Under the pieces are notes generated by a model. It made no database searches, was not told where the DNA came from, and was given only the letters and a program-made list of their open reading frames with translations. Of a stretch of DNA of 64,000 nucleotides, positions 57,431-64,000 are shown piece by piece. The position numbers and the translations under genes were made by a program. Positions within the stretch are counted from its first letter, which is position 1. Every line of letters begins with the position of its first letter. The stretch is from Rhizobium sp. J15 (GTDB lineage Bacteria; Pseudomonadota; Alphaproteobacteria; Rhizobiales; Rhizobiaceae), in assembly GCF_002531825.1 (NCBI RefSeq), contig NZ_NWSX01000008.1, positions 62,001-126,000 of the forward strand. The letters are read 5' to 3'.

Positions 57431-58402
57431 ATGGATTATTATGAAATTTTCGTCAGTGTTCTCGCCTCCACGATCCGTCTGTCGATCCCGCTGATCTTTA
57501 CAGCGCTCGCAGGCCTGTTTTCCGAGCGCGCGGGCATCTTCGATATCGGGCTCGAGGGCAAGATGCTGGGCTCGGCCTTCGCCGCCGCCTGCGTGGCCTA
57601 TCTCACCGGCTCGGCCTGGCTCGGTCTCGGCGCCGGCATCGTCTGCTCGGTGGCGCTCAGCCTGGTGCATGGCTTTGCCTCGATCACCAACCGCGGCAAC
57701 CAGATCGTGTCGGGTGTTGCCATCAACTTCTTCATCGCCGGTATCACCATCGTCCTCGGCCAGGCCTGGTTCGGCCAGGGCGGGCGCACGCCGCAGCTGC
57801 CGCCGGATGCGCGCTTCGCGCCGATCATCCTGCCCGGCGCCGATGCCCTGCGTGGCATCCCGCTCGTCGGCCCGCTCTACGCCAACGTCATATCGGGCAA
57901 CAATATCCTCACCTATCTCGCCTTCCTCGCCGTGCCCTTCTCCTGGTGGGTGCTTTACCGCACGCGCTTCGGCCTCAGAATGCGCGCCGTCGGCGAAAAT
58001 CCGGGCGCGGTCGATACAGCAGGCATCTCGGTCGCCTGGCTGCGCTACCGCGCCGTCATGTGCGCCGGTATCCTCTGCGGCTTTGCCGGCACCTATCTCG
58101 CGATCGCCCAGTCCGCCGCCTTCATCAAGGACATGTCGGCCGGCAAGGGCTATATCGCGCTCGCCGCTCTGGTCTTCGCCAAGTGGAAACCGGTGCCGGT
58201 CATGTTCGCCTGCCTGCTCTTCGGTTTCCTCGATGCGCTGGCGAACTTCATGCAGGGCAAGCAGGTGCCGCTGATCGGCGAAGTGCCGGTCCAGGTCTTC
58301 CAGGCGCTGCCCTATATCCTGACCTGCGTCCTGCTTGCCGGCTTCATCGGCGTTGCAATCCCGCCGAAGGCCGGCGGCGTGCCTTATACGAAGGAGCGTT
58401 GA
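57431..58402 (+). CDS. nucleoside ABC transporter permease, subunit 2
   Basis: A 323-residue permease of the same family as the previous one (NupC/YufQ type). The signature appears as G-I-F-D-I-G-L-E-G-K near residue 38, and N-Q-I-V-S-G-V-A-I-N near 96 is typical. The gene follows the first permease by 11 bases, with AAGGAG before the ATG, and precedes cdd by two bases. Confidence 0.93.
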   Translation: MDYYEIFVSVLASTIRLSIPLIFTALAGLFSERAGIFDIGLEGKMLGSAFAAACVAYLTGSAWLGLGAGIVCSVALSLVHGFASITNRGNQIVSGVAINFFIAGITIVLGQAWFGQGGRTPQLPPDARFAPIILPGADALRGIPLVGPLYANVISGNNILTYLAFLAVPFSWWVLYRTRFGLRMRAVGENPGAVDTAGISVAWLRYRAVMCAGILCGFAGTYLAIAQSAAFIKDMSAGKGYIALAALVFAKWKPVPVMFACLLFGFLDALANFMQGKQVPLIGEVPVQVFQALPYILTCVLLAGFIGVAIPPKAGGVPYTKER

Positions 58403-58404
58403 TC

Positions 58405-58794
58405 ATGTCCCACGACCTGTTCGAAGCCGCCCGCGGCGCCATGGCCTTTGCCCATGCGCCCTATTCGAAGTTTCCCGTCGGCGCGGCGATCCGCGCCGAG
58501 GACGGCAAGGTCTATGCCGGCGCCAACATCGAGAACCTCTCCTTTCCACAAGGGTGGTGCGCCGAACCGACGGCCATCGGCGCCATGATCATGGGCGGAG
58601 CCAGGAAGATCGTCGAAATGGCGGTCATCGCTGAAAAACTGCCGCTCTGCCCGCCTTGCGGCGGCTGCCGCCAGAAGATCTCCGAATTCGCCTCCAAGGA
58701 TACCAGGATCTATCTCTGCGACGAGGCCGGCGTGAAGAAGACCATGACGATGGAAGAGCTTCTTCCGTTCAGCTTCGAGACTGAACTCGGATGA
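58405..58794 (+). CDS. cdd: cytidine deaminase
   Basis: A 129-residue tetrameric-type cytidine deaminase converting cytidine and deoxycytidine to uridine forms. H-A-P-Y-S-K-F-P-V-G and N-I-E-N near the N-terminus bind the nucleoside. Zinc ligands are in W-C-A-E (with the catalytic glutamate) and C-P-P-C-G-G-C-R-Q, the three-cysteine arrangement of the short enzymes. It overlaps the next gene by four bases. Confidence 0.96.
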   Translation: MSHDLFEAARGAMAFAHAPYSKFPVGAAIRAEDGKVYAGANIENLSFPQGWCAEPTAIGAMIMGGARKIVEMAVIAEKLPLCPPCGGCRQKISEFASKDTRIYLCDEAGVKKTMTMEELLPFSFETELG

Positions 58795-59591
58795 AGGCGA
58801 CGGTCAGCCTGCTTGCCGCATTGCTCGGCGGCATCAAGCCGCGCCACGGCGTCGTGCTCGGCTCCGGCCTCGGCTCCCTTGTCGGCCAATTGGAGGGCGC
58901 TGTCCGCGTTCCCTACAAGGACCTGCCGGGTTTTCCCGTCAGTGCCGTCTCCGGTCACGCCGGCGAAGTCGTCGCCGGCCGTCTTGGCGGCGTGCCTGTG
59001 GTCATGCTCTCCGGCCGCGTCCACTATTATGAGAAGGGCGATGCCAATGCCATGCGCCTGCCGATCGAGGTCCTGAAGGCGCTCGGCGTCGAGGCGCTGA
59101 TCCTGACCAATTCGGCGGGATCGCTCCGCGACGACATGCCGCCCGGTTCGGTGATGCAGATCACCGATCATATCAACTATTCCGGCATGAACCCGCTGAT
59201 CGGCGAGGAAAGCGATCATCGCTTCGTCGGCATGACCAATGCCTATGATGCCGGTCTGGCCGCGGCGATGCAGAAGGCTGCGGCAAAGCTCAAGATCGAG
59301 CTGGCCCAGGGTGTCTACATGTGGTTCTCCGGCCCGAGCTTCGAAACGCCGGCCGAAATCCGCATGGCGCGCATCCTTGGCGCCGATGCCGTCGGCATGT
59401 CGACGGTGCCCGAGGTCATCATCGCAAGAATGCTGGGCCTGAGGGTTGCCGCCGCCTCCGTTATCACCAACTATGGGGCAGGCATGACCGGTAATGAGCT
59501 CAGCCACGAAGAAACCAAAGACATGGCGCCCATCGGCGGCGCCCGTCTTGCCGCCATACTGAAAGACATGCTTGCGGCCAGTACAGGATGA
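58791..59591 (+). CDS. punA: purine nucleoside phosphorylase, trimeric type
   Basis: A 266-residue phosphorylase that splits inosine and guanosine nucleosides into base and (deoxy)ribose 1-phosphate. The N-terminal L-G-S-G-L-G binds phosphate, S-G-R-V-H-Y-Y-E follows, T-N-S-A-G-S-L is in the core, and the base-binding G-V-Y-M-W-F-S-G-P-S-F-E-T and M-S-T-V-P-E segments match the mammalian-like trimeric family rather than hexameric DeoD. The start overlaps the cdd stop (ATGA). Confidence 0.93.
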   Translation: MKATVSLLAALLGGIKPRHGVVLGSGLGSLVGQLEGAVRVPYKDLPGFPVSAVSGHAGEVVAGRLGGVPVVMLSGRVHYYEKGDANAMRLPIEVLKALGVEALILTNSAGSLRDDMPPGSVMQITDHINYSGMNPLIGEESDHRFVGMTNAYDAGLAAAMQKAAAKLKIELAQGVYMWFSGPSFETPAEIRMARILGADAVGMSTVPEVIIARMLGLRVAAASVITNYGAGMTGNELSHEETKDMAPIGGARLAAILKDMLAASTG

Positions 59592-59615
59592 TTTTAGGCC
59601 GGGTCGGCCTAAAAT
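59591..59615 (+). repeat. 10-bp perfect inverted repeat after the purine phosphorylase gene
   Basis: ATTTTAGGCC and GGCCTAAAAT surround a five-base loop. It begins at the last base of the phosphorylase stop codon. No T-run follows, so any termination would be weak. Confidence 0.6.
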
Positions 59616-59642
59616 CTGAATCCTGTTCTACATTAAATAGTG

Positions 59643-59691
59643 AGAGCATGATGTCGTCCGAAAACCGCTCACACTTTCGGCCTCGTGCTCT
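59643..59691. repeat. rhizobial palindromic repeat (GAGCATGATG type)
   Basis: A 49-base imperfect palindrome with ends AGAGCA/TGCTCT and the core T-C-G-T-C-C-G-A-A-A-A-C-C-G-C-T. This motif is familiar as an abundant intergenic repeat of Rhizobium genomes. It sits 14 bases before the deoC start and so may influence its translation or separate expression of deoC-deoA from the transport genes. Confidence 0.7.
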
Positions 59692-59704
59692 AGAGGAAGC
59701 GAAA

Positions 59705-60481
59705 ATGAACAGCCATTCCATCCGGGAGACGGCAGCCGTCGCCCTTTCCCTTCTCGATCTTACCAATCTGAAGGACGATTGCACCGAAGCCCAGATCGAC
59801 GCGCTCTGCGCCCGCGCGCAGACGCCCTATGGCAACAGCGCCGCGATCTGCATCTGGCCGCGTTTCGTCGCCCATGCCCGCAATATTCTCGGCACGGGCC
59901 ATGCGGTGCGGATCGCGACGGTCGTCAACTTCCCTTCCGGCGAGATGGAAGTGGCCGACGTCGCCGCCGAAACACGCGAAGCGATCGCCGATGGCGCCGA
60001 CGAGATCGATCTGGTCATTCCCTACCGCAAGTTCATATCAGGCAATGAGAAGGCGGTGACCGACATGGTCAGGGCCGTTCGTGCCGAATGCGCCGGTCCG
60101 GTTCTCCTCAAGGTCATCATCGAGACCGGCGAGCTGAAGGATGCGGCATTGATCCGCCGCGCCTCCGAACTCGCCATCGAAGCCGGCGCCGATTTCATCA
60201 AGACTTCGACAGGCAAGGTCGCCGTCAACGCGACGCTCGAAGCCGCCGACATAATGATCCGCGCCATTCGCGAGAGCGGCCGCAAGGTCGGCTTCAAGCC
60301 GGCCGGCGGCATCGGCTCGGTCGCCGATGCGGCGCTCTATCTGAGCCTTGCCGGGACCATCATGACGCCGGACTGGGCGATGCCGTCGACCTTCCGTTTC
60401 GGCGCCTCCGGCCTGCTCGACGATATCCTGGCGGTTCTCGGTGGAGCGCAGTCGGTATCCGCCGCGGCGTCGAGCTATTGA
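59705..60481 (+). CDS. deoC: deoxyribose-phosphate aldolase
   Basis: A 258-residue aldolase that cleaves 2-deoxyribose 5-phosphate to glyceraldehyde 3-phosphate and acetaldehyde. The Schiff-base lysine is in F-I-K-T-S-T-G-K near residue 165, and V-N-F-P-S-G and E-I-D-L-V-I-P belong to the barrel core. The ATG at 59705 follows AGAGGAAG. It ends one base before deoA, so the two are coupled; phosphopentomutase (deoB) is not in the window. Confidence 0.95.
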   Translation: MNSHSIRETAAVALSLLDLTNLKDDCTEAQIDALCARAQTPYGNSAAICIWPRFVAHARNILGTGHAVRIATVVNFPSGEMEVADVAAETREAIADGADEIDLVIPYRKFISGNEKAVTDMVRAVRAECAGPVLLKVIIETGELKDAALIRRASELAIEAGADFIKTSTGKVAVNATLEAADIMIRAIRESGRKVGFKPAGGIGSVADAALYLSLAGTIMTPDWAMPSTFRFGASGLLDDILAVLGGAQSVSAAASSY

Positions 60482-60482
60482 A

Positions 60483-61790
60483 ATGATCCCGCAGGAGATC
60501 ATCCGGCGCAAGCGCAACGGCGAGGAGCTCGCGTCCAACGATATCAGCTCCTTCATCGGCGCGCTTGCCGCCGGGCAACTATCGGAAGGCCAGATCGGCG
60601 CCTTTGCCATGGCTGTCTGGTTCAAGGGCATGTCGCGGGCCGAAACGGTGGCCCTGACGCTGGCCATGGCCAACTCCGGCGACAGGCTGGAATGGGCCGA
60701 CATCGATCGCCCGGTCGCCGACAAACATTCGACCGGAGGCGTCGGCGACAATGTTTCGCTGATGCTGGCACCGATCGCCGCCGCCTGCGGCCTCGCCGTT
60801 CCGATGATATCGGGACGCGGCCTCGGCCATACCGGCGGCACGCTGGATAAGCTCGAATCCATTCCAGGCTATACGATTACCCCGGATGCGGATCTGTTCC
60901 GCAGAGTGGTGAAAGAGGCGGGATGCGCCATCATCGGCCAGACCGGCGCCTTGGCGCCTGCCGACGGCAGGCTCTATGCCGTGCGCGATGTGACCGCCAC
61001 CGTCGATTCCATTCCCTTGATCACTGCCTCCATCCTCTCCAAGAAACTTGCCGCGGGCCTTCAGACGCTGGTGCTTGACGTCAAGGCCGGCAACGGCGCC
61101 TTCATGGCCGACCGCGATCAGGCGGAGAACCTGGCGCGTTCGCTGGTCGACGTGGCGAATGGCGCGGGCGTGAAGACATCGGCGCTAATCACCGACATGA
61201 ACGAGCCGCTCGCCGACAGCGCCGGCAACGCCGTCGAGCTGCGCAACTGTCTGGATTTCCTGGCGGGCAGGAAAGGGAATACGCGGCTCGAAGCCGTTGT
61301 TCTTGCCTTCGCCGCCGAGATGCTGCTGAAATCGGGCATTGCCGCTTCGCCGGATGAGGGCGAGGCGATGGCGCGCCAGGCCCTGTCGTCGGGAAAGGCG
61401 GCGGAGGTTTTTGCACGCATGGTATCCATGCTCGGCGGCCCGGCCGATCTTGTCGAGAACCGCGACAAATACCTGGCCCGGGCGCCGGTGGAAAAGCCTG
61501 TCATGGCCGCTCGGTCCGGCTGGCTCGCCGCCTGCGACGCCCGCGGCATTGGCGTCAGCGTCATCGATCTCGGCGGCGGAAGGCGCCATCCCGCAGACCG
61601 GATCGATCACCGCGTCGGCTTCTCCGAACTTCTGCCGCTCGGCACCCGCGTGACTGCCGGCGAGCCGATCGCTCTCGTTCACGCCGCCGACGAAGCTGCG
61701 GCGGAGAGGGCAGCCGCTGCACTTGCCGCGCACTACAGCATTGCCGAGGACGAGCCGGCGCTGAGCCCGGTCATTGCGGGTCTTGTCTGA
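60483..61790 (+). CDS. deoA: thymidine phosphorylase
   Basis: A 435-residue enzyme that splits thymidine and deoxyuridine to base plus deoxyribose 1-phosphate. The signature K-H-S-T-G-G-V-G-D and S-G-R-G-L-G-H-T-G-G-T-L-D-K-L are intact, and D-V-K-A-G-N-G-A-F-M is in the phosphate domain. Its ATG follows the deoC stop by one base; the preceding GTATCC stretch has no strong ribosome site, consistent with translational coupling. Confidence 0.96.
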   Translation: MIPQEIIRRKRNGEELASNDISSFIGALAAGQLSEGQIGAFAMAVWFKGMSRAETVALTLAMANSGDRLEWADIDRPVADKHSTGGVGDNVSLMLAPIAAACGLAVPMISGRGLGHTGGTLDKLESIPGYTITPDADLFRRVVKEAGCAIIGQTGALAPADGRLYAVRDVTATVDSIPLITASILSKKLAAGLQTLVLDVKAGNGAFMADRDQAENLARSLVDVANGAGVKTSALITDMNEPLADSAGNAVELRNCLDFLAGRKGNTRLEAVVLAFAAEMLLKSGIAASPDEGEAMARQALSSGKAAEVFARMVSMLGGPADLVENRDKYLARAPVEKPVMAARSGWLAACDARGIGVSVIDLGGGRRHPADRIDHRVGFSELLPLGTRVTAGEPIALVHAADEAAAERAAAALAAHYSIAEDEPALSPVIAGLV

Positions 61791-61796
61791 CGCAGT

Positions 61797-62330
61797 CTAT
61801 TGCTTGAGGCTGAGCGAGCCGTCGGCGACGGAATAGGAGGCGAGCTTCTGCAGGAAGCTCATGCCGACCAGCGTCGTCGTCAGCGCTTCATCCTTGAGGA
61901 CGAAGGCTTCGACATCGCGGACGCGAATGCCGCCGATTTCGATCCGGTCGAGCGTCACATGCGCGGCCTTGGTCTGGCCGTTCGCGGTGTTCACGCCATA
62001 GCGGAAATCGAGCTGGCTGGCTGTGAAGCCCAGCCGGCGCGCGAGCGTCTCGTTGAGCGCGACATAGGTTGCGCCGGTATCGATCAGGCCTTGCACCGGC
62101 TTGCCGTTGATCTTGAAGCTGCCGGTATAGTGACCCTGCGCATCCGCCCGCATGCGGATCACATTGCTGCCGGAGGCGGCTGCGGGGGCTGCGGGCTTGT
62201 CGCTCTCGGTCGAGATGTAGTTGGCGGAAAGAGTGTCGGCGGGCGACTGGCCGGTGCCTGTGAAGAAGGACGGCACCTGTGTGGCGAGCACCGCGGCGAT
62301 GCTGGCGAATATGACGGTACGCACGAGCAT
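61797..62330 (-). CDS. membrane-anchored retropepsin-like aspartic protease
   Basis: A 177-residue protein with one N-terminal helix and a periplasmic-facing clan AA aspartic protease domain (TIGR02281-type). The active site reads G-L-I-D-T-G-A-T-Y-V-A-L near residue 88, and a closing flap-like G-M-S-F-L follows. A single domain means it must dimerise. ATG at 62330 has AGGAAGG upstream; longer starts are unlikely. Substrate unknown. It interrupts the salvage genes on the opposite strand. Confidence 0.88.
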   Translation of the reverse strand: MLVRTVIFASIAAVLATQVPSFFTGTGQSPADTLSANYISTESDKPAAPAAASGSNVIRMRADAQGHYTGSFKINGKPVQGLIDTGATYVALNETLARRLGFTASQLDFRYGVNTANGQTKAAHVTLDRIEIGGIRVRDVEAFVLKDEALTTTLVGMSFLQKLASYSVADGSLSLKQ

Positions 62331-62427
62331 GAAACAGAAATCCTTCCTGTATAAACCCCGCTTCATGCGGGGCCTCATGCTTCCAGACTGCTAAGCCCGA
62401 AGTGCTGACAAGTTGCTAATATCGACA

Positions 62428-62459
62428 GGAAAAAGGCCCGGGGCGAACCGCCGGGCCTT
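62428..62459 (-). terminator. Rho-independent terminator of upp
   Basis: On the minus strand AAGGCCCGG (62459-62451) pairs with CCGGGCCTT (62441-62433), followed by TTTCC with two further T residues. It lies about 35 bases after the upp stop. Confidence 0.8.
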
Positions 62460-62493
62460 AAAAGTCTTTCGATTTGGTAAAGGAAGGCTGAAA

Positions 62494-63123
62494 TTACTTG
62501 GTGCCGTACATGCGGTCGCCGGCGTCGCCGAGGCCGGGCACGATATAGCCCTTCTCGTTGAGGTGGCTGTCGATCGCCGCGGTGAACACGGGAACGTCGG
62601 GATGCGCCGCGCGGAAATTGCGGATGCCTTCCGGGGCGGCAAGCAGGCAGAGGAAGCGGATATTGTGAGCGCCGCGCTCCTTGAGCTTGTCGATCGCCGC
62701 GATCGAGGAGTTGCCGGTCGCAAGCATCGGATCGACGACGATGATCAGGCGCTCGGCCACATCTTCCGGCGCCTTGAAATAATATTCGACCGGCTGCAGC
62801 GTCTCGTGGTCGCGGTAGACACCGATGTGGGAAACGCGGGCGGAAGGCACGAGGTCGAGCATGCCTTCAAGCAGCCCGTTGCCGGCGCGCAGGATCGAGG
62901 CGAAGACCAGCTTCTTGCCTTCCAGGATCGGCGATTCGATCGTCTGCAGCGGCGTCTCGATCGTTTCCATCGTCAGCTCGAGATCGCGGGTCACCTCGTA
63001 ACAGAGCAGCGTGGAGATTTCGCGCAGCAGGCGCCGGAAACTTCCCGTCGATGTCTCCTTGCGCCGCATGATGGTGAGCTTGTGCTGCACAAGCGGGTGA
63101 TCGATGACCGTGACGCCGTCCAT
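62494..63123 (-). CDS. upp: uracil phosphoribosyltransferase
   Basis: A 209-residue enzyme converting uracil and PRPP to UMP, using the base released by the pyrimidine phosphorylase. The PRPP loop D-P-M-L-A-T-G-N-S is near residue 130, and the C-terminal [13 protein letters not shown] is the uracil-binding signature. The ATG at 63123 follows AAAGG and gives the usual family length. It follows add on the same strand after 131 bases. Confidence 0.97.
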   Translation of the reverse strand: MDGVTVIDHPLVQHKLTIMRRKETSTGSFRRLLREISTLLCYEVTRDLELTMETIETPLQTIESPILEGKKLVFASILRAGNGLLEGMLDLVPSARVSHIGVYRDHETLQPVEYYFKAPEDVAERLIIVVDPMLATGNSSIAAIDKLKERGAHNIRFLCLLAAPEGIRNFRAAHPDVPVFTAAIDSHLNEKGYIVPGLGDAGDRMYGTK

Positions 63124-63224
63124 GGGGAAGCCTTTCATTCTTTCTATCGAATGTTTCTTTCACGGAAATCGGCCCAACCGCAAGAGCGGAGCCGAATTTG
63201 CGCCAATCTTCCCCAACCTCCGCA

Positions 63225-63246
63225 GCCTTTCCCGGCAAGGAAAGGC
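63225..63246 (-). terminator. hairpin after add
   Basis: GCCTTTCC and GGAAAGGC (63225-63232 and 63239-63246) pair perfectly nine bases beyond the add stop. There is no T-run, so termination is uncertain. Confidence 0.4.
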
Positions 63247-63254
63247 TCTCGTCC

Positions 63255-64000
63255 TCAAAGGCGGGCGAGCAGAGCCTTCCGCGTCTCCTCGTCGACGAAC
63301 GCCGCTTCGATTGCGGTGCGCGTCATGGCGTCGATCTCCGCATCGTCGAAGCCGAAAGCTTCGGCGGCAAGCGCATATTCCCGTTCGAGCGACGTATGGA
63401 AGAAAGGCGGATCATCCGAGCTGATCGTCACCTGCACCCCCGCTTCCTTCAGCCGGCGCAGCGGATGCGAAGCGAAATCGGGAAAGACCCGCAGCGCGAT
63501 ATTGGAGCCGGGGCAGACCTCGAGCACGGTGCCGAGATCGGCAAGCCGCTTCACCAGATCGAGATCCTCGATGGCGCGCACGCCATGGCCGATGCGCGCG
63601 GGACGCACGGCATCGAGCGCATCGGCGACGCTGAAGGCGCCGCAAACCTCGCCGGCATGGATGGTGAGCCCCAGGCCGGCATCGCGGGCGATATCGAAGG
63701 CACGGGCATAGTCAGCGACGCGGCCCATGCGCTCTTCGCCGGCAAGGTTGAAACCTGTTATCAAGGGATTGCCGGCCTTGGCCGCATATTCGGCAGCGCC
63801 GATCACGCTCTCTGGGCCGAAATGCCGCTCGCCGGTGACGATCAGCCGGGCCTCGATGCCGCTCTTTTCCCGAGCGCGCCGGATGCCTTCGCAGACACCC
63901 GCTATATAGGCATCGGCGCCGAGCCCGATGCGCTTGCCGTGATCGGGTGATACGATGAGCTCGCTGTAGATCGTGTTGATGGCAGCCAGTTCATCAAGAT
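63255..64000 (-). CDS. add: adenosine deaminase, C-terminal part (5' end outside window)
   Basis: The gene runs off the right edge; 248 codons to the stop are present. The visible part carries H-A-G-E, R-I-G-H-G, C-P-G-S-N and I-S-S-D-D-P, the metal and catalytic motifs of adenosine deaminase. Upstream, the frame continues unbroken to the edge (including [17 protein letters not shown]). The enzyme turns adenosine into inosine, the substrate of the purine phosphorylase in this locus. The adenine deaminase subclass of the same family cannot be fully excluded. Confidence 0.93.
   Translation of the reverse strand, partial: LDELAAINTIYSELIVSPDHGKRIGLGADAYIAGVCEGIRRAREKSGIEARLIVTGERHFGPESVIGAAEYAAKAGNPLITGFNLAGEERMGRVADYARAFDIARDAGLGLTIHAGEVCGAFSVADALDAVRPARIGHGVRAIEDLDLVKRLADLGTVLEVCPGSNIALRVFPDFASHPLRRLKEAGVQVTISSDDPPFFHTSLEREYALAAEAFGFDDAEIDAMTRTAIEAAFVDEETRKALLARL

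Overview
This window is a high-GC chromosomal segment of an alphaproteobacterium in the Rhizobium etli / R. leguminosarum group. That placement rests on the gene content (a rhizobial-type C-P lyase operon, dnaK-dnaJ, yejABEF, a BMP-type nucleoside importer), on Rhizobium-type palindromic intergenic repeats, and on alphaproteobacterial control signals (GGAAC-N17-GTT stress promoters, TTAA-N7-TTAA CtrA boxes, a CTTG heat-shock promoter). It is mostly core genome. I see no phage, insertion sequence, CRISPR array or rRNA; there is one tRNA, tRNA-Ser(GGA).

Layout. 1-5300: 3' end of a 2-hydroxyacid dehydrogenase, a recF / ThiF-family / GNAT cluster, a small XRE regulator, then dnaJ. 5300-16200: dnaK with its heat-shock promoter, a class A penicillin-binding protein, a candidate stress-induced sRNA locus (about 10456-10565), an SH3-domain exported protein, an M20 peptidase, an MHYT-PAS-GGDEF-EAL protein and a MarR regulator. 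16200-22200: a second candidate sRNA or leader locus, polA, and an unusual FtsK without membrane segments. 22200-35650: a complete phosphonate uptake and C-P lyase operon (phnG-H-I-J-K-L, an acetyltransferase, phnC-D-E-E, a DUF1045 gene, phnM, phnN), with phnF divergent and a compact shared control region carrying a Pho box and a PhnF-type operator. 35650-41700: gpmA, dapB, an ABC exporter, glk, mgsA and a murein endopeptidase. 41900-47800: yejABEF peptide importer. 47800-53400: a hydroxyacid dehydrogenase, a small stress-promoter-linked membrane protein, pncB, small unknown genes, an AT-rich membrane-protein gene beside tRNA-Ser. 53700-64000: a nucleoside uptake and salvage locus (BMP binding protein, ATPase, two permeases, cdd, a purine nucleoside phosphorylase, deoC, deoA, then upp and add on the other strand).

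How the parts work together. The phn operon imports phosphonates and releases phosphate, and should respond to phosphate starvation through PhoB and to ligand through PhnF. The 3' locus imports nucleosides and degrades them to bases plus deoxyribose/ribose phosphates that enter central metabolism. The most interesting unexplained material is non-coding: a three-hairpin candidate sRNA behind a general-stress promoter, a second C-rich-loop hairpin unit antisense-oriented upstream of polA, and three exact CtrA-box motifs, all intergenic, one of them in front of the penicillin-binding protein gene. Coordinates of short sites were read by eye and may be off by a base.
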